From: Chloroflexota bacterium
GTDB lineage: Bacteria > Chloroflexota > Limnocylindria > Limnocylindrales > CSP1-4
NCBI GenBank assembly: GCA_021785115.1
Contig: JAJYGO010000358.1
Span: forward strand, 1-13,194
Length of the DNA: 13,194 nucleotides
Direction: 5' to 3'
Below the pieces are notes generated by a model. The model saw only the letters and a program-made list of their open reading frames with translations, was not told where the DNA came from and searched no databases. Both the position numbers and the translations under genes were made by a program. Below are positions 1 through 5,533 of this stretch, piece after piece. Within the stretch, counting starts at the first letter, position 1, and each line of letters begins with the position of its first letter.

Positions 1-469
1 TGAACGCCTCGCCGATCTTGACCTCGGCTTCCGAGGCGGAGTACTGGGCCTTGATGACCTCCTTCTGGTTGCGGAACGCCTCGATCTTGGTCGACAAGCG
101 CGCCTCGGCTGCTGTCAGCTTCTCCTGCTGCGCCTGAACGTCCGCCACCTGCTGCTCGAGGGCTGCCTCCTGGCCGGCCAGGAGCTGCTTGCGCTCCAAC
201 GCGGCTCGGGCAAGGTCATCGCGGCCAGCTGCCACCGACTGGCGGGCCTGGTCGTCGGCTGTCTTGATGCTCGCCTCGAGCTGGGCAAGCTGCAGCTGGA
301 GGCGCCGCTTGGCCGTCGTCACCTCGATCAGGCCACGCTGCACCTCGCGCAGCATGTCACGCTGCTTCTCGTAGGACAGGTCGAGCGTCTCGCGGGGGTC
401 CTCCGCCGCGCCGACGATGGCGTTGAGCTTGGCCTCCACGATGGTCTTGGTGCGATTGAAGAGTCCCAT
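1..469 (-). CDS. pspA: PspA/IM30 family membrane-stress protein, 3' end outside window
   Basis: The first 156 residues of a phage-shock-protein A / IM30 homologue are visible. They begin MGLFNRTKTIVEAKLNAIVG and continue with ED-P-ETLD, a typical PspA N-terminal amphipathic helix. After that comes an almost unbroken Glu/Gln/Ala/Lys-rich coiled coil (about residues 25-150), as expected for the ESCRT-III-like fold. Family members bind stressed inner-membrane lipid and oligomerise to maintain the membrane barrier. The start is supported by a purine-rich AAGGGAAG ribosome site directly upstream. The gene is third in a minus-strand operon, only 20 bp after the pspAB stop. The C-terminal third lies beyond position 1, so full length cannot be judged. 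Family assignment is firm; in this lineage it could be called either PspA or Vipp1-like. Confidence 0.93.
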   Translation of the reverse strand, partial: MGLFNRTKTIVEAKLNAIVGAAEDPRETLDLSYEKQRDMLREVQRGLIEVTTAKRRLQLQLAQLEASIKTADDQARQSVAAGRDDLARAALERKQLLAGQEAALEQQVADVQAQQEKLTAAEARLSTKIEAFRNQKEVIKAQYSASEAEVKIGEAF

Positions 470-489
470 TGCTTCCCTTTCGTCTGTGG

Positions 490-1221
490 TCAGCAGCAGC
501 CGCCGTTGTGGCGCTGCTCGGGGTGTGCTTGGTTGTCGGCCGACGAGTCGCTTGCCTGCGGTTGGTGGCCGGACGATGTGGACGGCGTGTCGCCCCTCTG
601 ACGCTCGGCGTGCGGTTGGGCCGGGTGCCCCGAGGCGCCGGGGGCGCCGTCGAGCGGCATCGCCCACATCGGGTACCAGCGTGCCTGGTCCGGCTCGACC
701 GGGATCTCGCGCCCGACAGCCGATGCGAGTTGTAGCTCGCGCGCGTTGTCCCGCTCTCCGTCGCCCGGGCCGGGCACGAACGGGTAGAACGCAGCACGCT
801 TGAAGCTGTAGAGCAGGAAGGCCGGCCGCCCAGCCGCGTCGCGGAAGCCGAATGCCGCGGCGAGCACCGCGTCGCCGAAGCCCGCGTCGCGCAGTTCAAT
901 GCTCACCTGGTAGGCATTGGCGACGAGGTCGGCGAGATCCGGGTCGGCGATCACGACCCATGCATACCCGTAAGGGTCCGCTTGCCTCGTGACAGTCGCG
1001 CCCGTCTCGCGGCCCGCCAACTCGAGAAGCCGAGATAGGTCGGCGTCGGCGTCGCGGTACGCCTGCGAGTCGAGGGGCCGGATCACGATCGCGGCCTGCC
1101 CGCTCGCCTGTAGTCCGAGTTCGGCGCTTAGGGAAACCGCAGCCGAAGAGAGCGCAATCAGCTGCTCGTCGCGCGACCGGGCGGGACGCGTGCGGCCAAG
1201 GAGGGCATCGAGAAGGCTCAT
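490..1221 (-). CDS. pspAB: PspA-associated protein PspAB
   Basis: This 243-residue soluble protein starts MSLLDALLGRTRPARSRDEQ, the N-terminal signature of the PspA-associated family PspAB. The conserved body runs to about residue 190 and includes GYAWVVIADPDL, FLLYSFKRAAFYPFVP and RWYPMWAMPLDG. The remaining 50 or so residues are His/Gln/Ser/Pro-rich, look disordered and end NGGCC. I know no enzymatic activity for the family; association with PspA is inferred from gene neighbourhood. The reading frame is open upstream to 1518, but the start at 1221 is preferred. It has GGAG eight bases upstream, matches the family N-terminus and overlaps the htpX stop as ATGA, which suggests translational coupling. 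PspA follows after 20 bp. The tail is the only unusual part. Confidence 0.85.
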   Translation of the reverse strand: MSLLDALLGRTRPARSRDEQLIALSSAAVSLSAELGLQASGQAAIVIRPLDSQAYRDADADLSRLLELAGRETGATVTRQADPYGYAWVVIADPDLADLVANAYQVSIELRDAGFGDAVLAAAFGFRDAAGRPAFLLYSFKRAAFYPFVPGPGDGERDNARELQLASAVGREIPVEPDQARWYPMWAMPLDGAPGASGHPAQPHAERQRGDTPSTSSGHQPQASDSSADNQAHPEQRHNGGCC

Positions 1222-2138
1222 CGCGAGAGCTCCGCGGCCTCGAGGCGCCGAAGCTGCTCGAGGCGGGTCTCCAGCGACGGGTGCGTGGCCAGCAGGCCCA
1301 CGAGCGACTGGCGGCTGAACGCGGGCACGATCAGGAGCGCGGAGCCGGGCTCGACGGTACGCAGGTCGGCGTCCGGGATCCGCCCCATTGCGCCGCTGAT
1401 CTTGACCAGTGCGGACGCCAACTGGGACGGTGCGCCCGTCACGGCGGCCGAGCCGCGGTCGGCGGCCAACTCGCGGTAGCGCGACAACGCGCGGATCAGG
1501 ACGAAGCTGATGAGCCATACGCCGAGCGAGACGAGGTAGACGACCACCACGCTCGGCCGACCCTCGCCGTCGCGGTCCTCGCCGCGCCCGAGCCCGAGCC
1601 AGAACCCCATCTGGACGATGAACGAGGCGACGGTGGCGAAGACCGCGGCCATGGTCAGAACCGCCGCATCGCGGTGGAGGACATGGCTGAACTCGTGGGC
1701 GAGGACCGCGTCGAGCTCGGGGCCGTCAAGCCGGCGCAGGATTCCCGTGGTGACAGCCACGACTGAGTGGGCGGGGTCGCGGCCCGTCGCGAGCGCGTTG
1801 GGGACGTCTGAGTCGATGATCGCAACGCGGGGGATCGGGAGGTCGAACTGCACGGCGAGCCGGCTTATTCGGTCAACGAGGTCGGGCGCCTCGGCGCGCG
1901 ACACCACGCGCGCGCCCATCGCGGCGAGCACGAGGCGGTCCGAGTAGAAGTACTGCGCCAGGGCGAGCCCGGCGACCACCAGGCCGATCAGCACGAAGCT
2001 CCCGCCTGCCGCCCATAGGACGGCCACGAGGAGCGCATACACGGCGGCGAGGAGGAGCACGGTGACGCCCATCCTCGCAGTGAGGCCGGCGTCGCCGGAG
2101 GGCACGCCGCGGGCGAGACGCTGTCGCCGGTCAGACAT
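1218..2138 (-). CDS. htpX: HtpX-like M48 membrane zinc metalloprotease
   Basis: A 306-residue membrane protease of peptidase family M48B. The zinc site HEFSH is at residues 148-152, inside AVLAHEFSHVLHRD. The third ligand region RELAAD is at 223-228 (Glu224). The family motif HPSLETRLEQL is near the C-terminus (286-296). Hydrophobic segments at about 24-42, 46-65, 160-182 and 196-218 give four membrane spans with the active site facing the cytoplasm, the usual HtpX layout. HtpX degrades misfolded or damaged membrane proteins, which fits its place at the head of an operon with pspAB (4-base overlap) and pspA. The ATG at 2138 has no clear Shine-Dalgarno. An in-frame ATG at residue 23 (GVTVLLL follows) is a weaker alternative. 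Confidence in the family is high. Confidence 0.94.
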   Translation of the reverse strand: MSDRRQRLARGVPSGDAGLTARMGVTVLLLAAVYALLVAVLWAAGGSFVLIGLVVAGLALAQYFYSDRLVLAAMGARVVSRAEAPDLVDRISRLAVQFDLPIPRVAIIDSDVPNALATGRDPAHSVVAVTTGILRRLDGPELDAVLAHEFSHVLHRDAAVLTMAAVFATVASFIVQMGFWLGLGRGEDRDGEGRPSVVVVYLVSLGVWLISFVLIRALSRYRELAADRGSAAVTGAPSQLASALVKISGAMGRIPDADLRTVEPGSALLIVPAFSRQSLVGLLATHPSLETRLEQLRRLEAAELSR

Positions 2139-2287
2139 GGAGCGGAGGGATTGCGGGAAGGGAGCGCATAGAGGGCAGCCTTGGACCCAACCCTGAGGCC
2201 AGCGTGAACGTCACCTGAGACTGGCGGACGTCGGCTGAACGGGGCGAGCGGCAATCGCTTCCACCCGTCTCCCTGTAGCCGCCCAGA

Positions 2288-2317
2288 TTGCCACGGTGGT
2301 CCGACGCGAGAGATACA
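2288..2317 (+). promoter_or_regulatory. Possible sigma70-type promoter for the 58-residue protein
   Basis: TTGCCA (2288-2293) and GATACA (2312-2317) are separated by 18 bases, about 115 bp upstream of the small membrane protein start. Both boxes are imperfect, and this is a guess from consensus only. Confidence 0.25.
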
Positions 2318-2345
2318 AGCACCACACCCTCCGGCCCGGGTGAGT

Positions 2346-2368
2346 TCTCAGCCGCGACTCACCGGATC
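2346..2368 (+). repeat. Copy 1 of a shared 16-bp upstream element
   Basis: TCTCAGCCGCGACTCA at 2346-2361 is identical to 5436-5451. Both copies are followed within one to two bases by CGGATC (2363-2368 and 5454-5459). The copies have the same orientation and lie 88 and 98 bp upstream of two separate plus-strand genes. This could be an operator or promoter element. Confidence 0.6.
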
Positions 2369-2433
2369 CTCGACTGCCCCTAACAAGTCGTCCTCATGTT
2401 GAACGGCAACTCGACGGTGACAGGAGGTTCCGA

Positions 2434-2610
2434 ATGGCCCACGACCACGACCGCACACCTGGCACGCCACTCGAAACGAGCGCCGCCCCCGGAAGGGCCA
2501 ACGGAGCTCACACGGGGAGCGACCACTCCATCTGGTGGATGGTCGCCTGCTGCGCGCCGATGGTTGTGCTCGTTCTGTTACTCCTTTTCGGGTTCCTGGG
2601 AACTCGGTGA
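2434..2610 (+). CDS. 58-residue single-span membrane protein with His-rich N-terminus and CC-x-PM motif
   Basis: This small gene has a near-ideal ribosome site, AGGAGG at 2422-2427, six bases before the ATG. The product starts MAHDHDRTPG. Its hydrophilic, His-containing N-terminal half (His3, 5, 26, 31) runs to about residue 32. One membrane span follows (about 33-56), opening with WWMVACCAPMVVLVLLLLFG and ending GTR. The Cys39-Cys40-Ala-Pro-Met43 cluster at the start of the helix, together with the histidines, could bind a soft metal such as copper. Similar short hydrophobic proteins occur in copper and heavy-metal clusters, and a multicopper oxidase lies 4.6 kb downstream, but I cannot name the family. 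A larger frame (2396-2800) overlaps it, but that frame has no good ribosome site and looks non-protein-like. Coding status is well supported; function is unknown. Confidence 0.75.
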   Translation: MAHDHDRTPGTPLETSAAPGRANGAHTGSDHSIWWMVACCAPMVVLVLLLLFGFLGTR

Positions 2611-2614
2611 GGCG

Positions 2615-2628
2615 ACCCCGGAAGGGGT
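2615..2628 (+). terminator. Short hairpin after the 58-residue protein gene
   Basis: ACCCC and GGGGT (2615-2619, 2624-2628) enclose a GGAA tetraloop of the stable GNRA type. The hairpin lies five bases after the stop codon, between convergent genes. There is no T-tract, so termination is only suggested. Confidence 0.35.
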
Positions 2629-2698
2629 GAGCCTCCTCCACGTGCATCCCTGGGCGAACACCGGTGACCGGCGGCAGACGGACCACAAGCTCAAGCGT

Positions 2699-3055
2699 TC
2701 AACCGGTGGCGAAGAGGCGATAGACAACGGCGGCAAGAGTCGCGAAGCCGGCGAACAACAACAGATCACGCCGTCGGCCGGGAGCCTGGCCGCCGAATGA
2801 ACGCGCAAGGGGAAGAACGAGAACAGCGACCGCAGCGTAGAAGAAGTGCATCCCATCGCGCGGCGATGATCCGGCCGCGAGCATCGTGATGCCGCTCACC
2901 GAGGCCAGCACGATGATCGCCACGACCGCGGCGTGGAGTCGCTCAGTCGCCAACCCCGCGAATCGTCGCGTGAGGAGCGGCGCGGCTGACCAAGCGAGGC
3001 CGACCGCGACCGCGACAGCGACGAGATACGCCAACAGGTGGTGGATGTTGTCCAC
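2699..3055 (-). CDS. 118-residue four-helix membrane protein of unknown function
   Basis: The product is almost entirely hydrophobic, with four predicted membrane spans at about 5-27, 41-60, 69-86 and 96-115, joined by short charged loops (TRRFAGLATER, GSSPRDG, GGQAPGRRRD). Histidines sit at or near the ends of helices 1 to 3 (His5, His6, His41, His70), which might suggest haem or quinone contact, but this is speculation. The GTG start is strongly supported by AGGAGG at 3064-3069, eight bases upstream. It is the only minus-strand gene inside the central plus-strand block. It is convergent with the 58-residue protein gene and divergent from the cytochrome b operon, with which it shares a 175-bp upstream region. 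I do not recognise the family. Confidence 0.78.
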   Translation of the reverse strand: MDNIHHLLAYLVAVAVAVGLAWSAAPLLTRRFAGLATERLHAAVVAIIVLASVSGITMLAAGSSPRDGMHFFYAAVAVLVLPLARSFGGQAPGRRRDLLLFAGFATLAAVVYRLFATG

Positions 3056-3090
3056 GCACAGTTCCTCCTCGCGTCGACGGCTGTCCGAGG

Positions 3091-3119
3091 TGATCGTCGC
3101 TTGGGCTCACAGGTAATCT
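3091..3119 (+). promoter_or_regulatory. Possible promoter of the cytochrome b operon
   Basis: TAATCT (3114-3119) resembles a sigma70 -10 box, with a poor -35 candidate TGATCG (3091-3096) 17 bases before it. It lies about 110 bp upstream of the cytochrome b start. Consensus evidence only. Confidence 0.28.
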
Positions 3120-3155
3120 TCAGCGGGCTCCCATTCGGCTCTCACCTCGCACTCA

Positions 3156-3171
3156 TTTCGCAAGCGCGAAA
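3156..3171. promoter_or_regulatory. Inverted repeat TTTCGC-AAGC-GCGAAA upstream of cytochrome b
   Basis: Perfect 6-bp arms (3156-3161 and 3166-3171) flank the four bases AAGC. The repeat sits 60 bp before the cytochrome b start, in the region shared with the divergent membrane protein gene. It could be a repressor operator or a leader hairpin. Confidence 0.4.
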
Positions 3172-3230
3172 CTGGCGGACCTCCGGGATCGATCCGGGTC
3201 GGCCGCTCCGCTGTGAACGGGAGAATGGAC

Positions 3231-4334
3231 ATGAGTTCAGGCACGGCTATTGAGGACGTGCACGACGGTCGCGCCAGCGGACGGCTCTGGCGGATCTGGG
3301 CGGCCGTCGACGAGCGACTCGGCCTGAGCGGCCTCGCGTATCCCGTGCCGAAACACGCGAATGGCATCCCGTACATCCTTGGCGGCATCTCGTTCTTTGG
3401 CTTCCTGGTGCTCGCCGCCACCGGCGTGTGGCTGGCGCAGTTCTATCACTCGACGCCGGAAGGGGCCCGCGAGAGCGTCGCGTACATCATGAACGTCGCC
3501 CCGCTCGGCGACGTCGCCCGGGGCATCCATTTCTGGACTGCCAACCTGGTCATGGCGACCATCCTGCTGCACATGGGCCGCGTGTTTGTGACGGGCTCCT
3601 ACAAGCGCCCGCGCGAGGTGAACTGGCTGATCGGCCTCGGTCTCCTGTCGATCACCATTGGCCTGATCTTCACGGGTACCGTCCTGAAGTGGGATCAGGA
3701 AGGCTTCGAGGCCCTCGGTCACAACGTCGAGATCGGCGAGCTGATCGGAGCCTTCGGGTTCTGGTTCTCGCCAACGTTCACGACCAGCCTGCCGATCGTC
3801 GGACGGCTGTACATCGCCCACGTGGTCATCCTGCCCGCGCTCGGCACGTTCCTCCTCATCGCCCACTTCCTGCTCGTCAAGCGTCACGGGATCTCGTCGC
3901 GGCCCTCCGATTTCGATGCGGCGGTCGACGGAGGCCCGGCGGCCTCGAAGGGCGGCTCGACGTTCGCCGCACACCTGGTCAGGATGGTCGGCTTCGGGCT
4001 TGTCATCCTGGCGGTCGCCACGGTCCTGTCGCTCGTCATCCGGACACCACTCGGTGGGCCGCCCGACCCGAGCATCGAAGTTTCCAAGCCTTGGTGGATG
4101 TTCCTGCCCTTCTACCCGTTCGAGGACTGGTTCGGATTGCCGGCGCTCATCTGGGCGCCAGGTCTCCTGATCGCCGCTCTGGCCCTCGTGCCGTTCATTG
4201 ATCGAAACCCGTATCGCTCGCCCAGCCGACGCCGCGCCCTCATCATCATCGGCGCGATCGTGGTCATCGTCCTGGTGGCCTTGGTTGGGTACGCCCTGGT
4301 CGAGCCCGTCAAGAGCCACGTCGGAGCGATGTGA
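3231..4334 (+). CDS. One-chain cytochrome b (b6-like N-domain plus C-domain), non-canonical Qo motif
   Basis: A 367-residue cytochrome b carrying both the N-terminal haem domain and the C-terminal domain. The four haem ligands are visible. His100 and His114 (13 residues between) are in GIHFWTANLVMATILLHMGR. His197 and His212 (14 between) are in YIAHVVILPALGTFLLIAHF. This 13/14 spacing is that of the cytochrome b6 type. KWDQEG at 153-158 replaces the usual PWDQ. The quinol-site PEWY position appears as PWWM (287-290, in KPWWMFLPFYPFEDW), so the usual Glu is absent. The C-domain has about three further spans. The frame is open from a GTG at 3213, but ATG 3231 is preferred because GGGAG lies seven bases before it. 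No Rieske or c-type cytochrome gene is adjacent. It heads an operon with two small membrane proteins. Membrane quinol or electron transfer is likely; the redox partner is unknown. Confidence 0.9.
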   Translation: MSSGTAIEDVHDGRASGRLWRIWAAVDERLGLSGLAYPVPKHANGIPYILGGISFFGFLVLAATGVWLAQFYHSTPEGARESVAYIMNVAPLGDVARGIHFWTANLVMATILLHMGRVFVTGSYKRPREVNWLIGLGLLSITIGLIFTGTVLKWDQEGFEALGHNVEIGELIGAFGFWFSPTFTTSLPIVGRLYIAHVVILPALGTFLLIAHFLLVKRHGISSRPSDFDAAVDGGPAASKGGSTFAAHLVRMVGFGLVILAVATVLSLVIRTPLGGPPDPSIEVSKPWWMFLPFYPFEDWFGLPALIWAPGLLIAALALVPFIDRNPYRSPSRRRALIIIGAIVVIVLVALVGYALVEPVKSHVGAM

Positions 4335-4335
4335 C

Positions 4336-4575
4336 GTGGTGCCCCTGCTGGTCCGTCTTGGCCTCCTCACGCTGGGCTTGGGGATTCTTGAGATCGGGCT
4401 GACCAACATGCTCGGCCAAGGGCTGGAGCCGGTCTCTGCGCTGGAGCTCCTCATCGGTTCGCTGCTCGTCGTGGCTGGCACTGCCGCGATGATTGGGCCG
4501 CTGCTTTCGGCCCAGCACTCCCCGACTGACGCTCCGATTACTGACGCTCCGATAGGTGGACCCGATCATGACTAG
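4336..4575 (+). CDS. 79-residue two-helix membrane protein, cytochrome b operon
   Basis: The start is a GTG one base after the cytochrome b stop (a second GTG follows at 4339), with GGAGC about eight bases upstream. The product has two hydrophobic segments, about residues 3-25 (LLVRLGLLTLGLGILEIGL) and 36-58 (ELLIGSLLVVAGTAAMIGPL). A short polar tail follows, containing the duplicated pentapeptide TDAPI (64-68 and 69-73) and ending GGPDHD. The next gene overlaps its end by eight bases. No family is recognised. Tight linkage suggests a small accessory subunit or assembly factor of the cytochrome b complex, which is an inference from position. An open frame extends back to 4198 inside cytochrome b, but that would give a long antifamily overlap and is rejected. 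Confidence 0.72.
   Translation: MVPLLVRLGLLTLGLGILEIGLTNMLGQGLEPVSALELLIGSLLVVAGTAAMIGPLLSAQHSPTDAPITDAPIGGPDHD
4525..4553 (+). repeat. Two-copy 15-bp tandem repeat coding for TDAPI-TDAPI
   Basis: ACTGACGCTCCGAT occurs at 4525-4538 and again at 4540-4553, with a period of 15 bases (five codons). It lies in the tail of the 79-residue protein and ends just where the next gene's ribosome site AGGTGG (4554-4559) begins. It probably arose by slippage. Confidence 0.8.
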
Positions 4576-5077
4576 ACGACTCGTCGGCTTTCCGGTGGCT
4601 GCGCTTTTGGCGCTGGCGTTGGCTCCGTCGGCCTGGGCCCACAACATCACGACCGTGACGATCACGCCGAACCCGGTCGCGGCCGGCGACAAGGTCACGC
4701 TGAGCGTGAGCGGCGTCGAGCCCAACTCGCAGCGCGCCATCGTGCTCATCGGGCAGGGCATCGTCGTCCAGTTCCCCACCGTCCAAACGGACGCGTCTGG
4801 GTCCTTCACGAGCGAGGTCACGATCCCGTCACGGCTCCCCGGAGGAACCTACCGGTTCGAGGCGATCGGTGACGAGACGCTCACCGGCGAGGTTGACGTG
4901 ATGGCCGCGGCGGGCGGTATCGCCGCCCAGGCTGCGCCAGCGCAGGCGGTGCCCGACGCACGCACTCGGTCGACGATCGAAACGGTCCTGATCGTGATGG
5001 CCGCCGGCATCGCCCTGCTGGCTGGGCTCGCGCTGATCCTCGGTCCCGAACGGTTCGGCGGCGCCGGCGAGGCCTGA
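4568..5077 (+). CDS. Secreted beta-sandwich protein with C-terminal membrane anchor
   Basis: A 169-residue exported protein. A signal peptide (MTRRLVGFPVAALLALALAP then SAWA) is followed by a likely cleavage after Ala24, leaving His25 at the mature N-terminus. Residues 26-112 alternate in beta-strand fashion (TTVTITPNPVAAGDKVTLSV, GSFTSEVTIPS, GGTYRFEAIGD), much like bacterial Ig-like or CopC-like sandwiches. An Ala-rich linker leads to one membrane span at about 138-159 (VLIVMAAGIALLAGLALILG) and a short cytoplasmic tail. The ATG at 4568 has AGGTGG eight bases before it; a GTG at 4556 is less likely because it falls inside that site. It overlaps the previous gene by eight bases and closes the cytochrome b operon. 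It could dock an extracytoplasmic redox partner, but no cofactor motif is visible. Confidence 0.82.
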   Translation: MTRRLVGFPVAALLALALAPSAWAHNITTVTITPNPVAAGDKVTLSVSGVEPNSQRAIVLIGQGIVVQFPTVQTDASGSFTSEVTIPSRLPGGTYRFEAIGDETLTGEVDVMAAAGGIAAQAAPAQAVPDARTRSTIETVLIVMAAGIALLAGLALILGPERFGGAGEA

Positions 5078-5085
5078 GCCGAGGC

Positions 5086-5126
5086 CGAGGGCAGAGTGGC
5101 CCGATGAGTCTGTGCCCTCTGCCTCG
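5086..5126 (+). terminator. Hairpin after the cytochrome b operon
   Basis: CGAGGGCAGAG (5086-5096) can pair with CTCTGCCTCG (5117-5126), giving ten base pairs with one bulged G and a 20-base loop. It begins nine bases after the stop codon. No T-tract follows. Confidence 0.38.
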
Positions 5127-5434
5127 TCCAGTGTCCCCCGGCCGAGACCGACATCGGGTCCGGCACCTGCGGCGGGTCCGAGGCACTTGTGGGCCGCAAC
5201 GTCTCGGAGCGCTTGCGCGGGACGGAAGGCTGGTAGCGTCGGCCCTGACTCGATGCTGAGACTGCGCGGGGCGTGGCGAACCGCAGCCAGGGCCGCGCGG
5301 GCCGGTTCGACCCGGCCGAGGACCTCGTGGGACCGCGGCGCGACCCCGCCACGATCCAGCATGACGGGCGTAGGCGCCGCCGCCCGCTTCGCAAGCGCGC
5401 GGTATGCGAGGCAACCCAGTATCCCCTGGCGGAC

Positions 5435-5466
5435 ATCTCAGCCGCGACTCATTCGGATCTCAGCCG
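5435..5466 (+). repeat. Copy 2 of the shared element, with an internal 22-bp direct repeat
   Basis: TCTCAGCCGCGACTCA (5436-5451) matches 2346-2361 exactly. Its first part, ATCTCAGCCG, recurs after 22 bp (5435-5444 and 5457-5466), so this upstream region carries one and a half to two copies in tandem. Two direct repeats about two helical turns apart suit paired regulator binding. Confidence 0.55.
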
Positions 5467-5533
5467 TCGTCTGGATCCTTCGGCTGCGCTTGTGTGGCGG
5501 CCGGGATCGGCCGCGGGCGCTCGAAAGGTGACC

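Larger units (their letters stand above)
2139..2433. other. Divergent intergenic region between htpX and the 58-residue protein gene
   Basis: No convincing coding frame is present. The stretch must hold promoters for htpX (leftward) and for the small membrane protein (rightward). It contains a weak sigma70-like pair and one copy of a 16-bp element that recurs upstream of the methyltransferase gene; both are listed separately. Confidence 0.6.
5078..5533. other. 456-bp non-coding region before the methyltransferase
   Basis: Several frames are open here, but all read as Arg/Ser/Pro/Ala-rich shadow translations. The region holds a terminator-like hairpin just after the operon, a faint promoter-like pair (TTGCGC 5213-5218, TAGCGT 5234-5239, 15-base spacing), a small hairpin CGCTT-CGC-AAGCG (5385-5397) and the repeat cluster at 5435-5466. 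It probably contains the methyltransferase promoter and leader. Confidence 0.6.

Noticed and set aside
1222..1518. N-terminal extension of PspAB
   Set aside because: The frame is open but antisense-like within htpX, and the family N-terminus MSLLDALLGR begins at 1221 with its own GGAG site.
2396..2800. 134-codon plus-strand frame overlapping the 58-residue gene
   Set aside because: It has no matching ribosome site and a composition unlike a protein. The AGGAGG site fits the shorter gene in another phase.
3237..4481. 414-codon open frame on the minus strand opposite cytochrome b
   Set aside because: The translation is Asp/Arg/Glu/His-rich with no domain and is the expected antisense shadow of a high-GC gene. 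The plus strand encodes an unmistakable cytochrome b.
4640..4905. Copper histidine brace in the exported beta protein
   Set aside because: The predicted mature N-terminal residue is His25, which recalls CopC and LPMO proteins, but no second His exists in the mature protein, so a brace cannot form.
3157..5399. 12-bp match TTCGCAAGCGCG at 3157-3168 and 5388-5399
   Set aside because: Several 12-base matches are expected by chance in a 13-kb high-GC window, so alone it is not evidence of a shared site.
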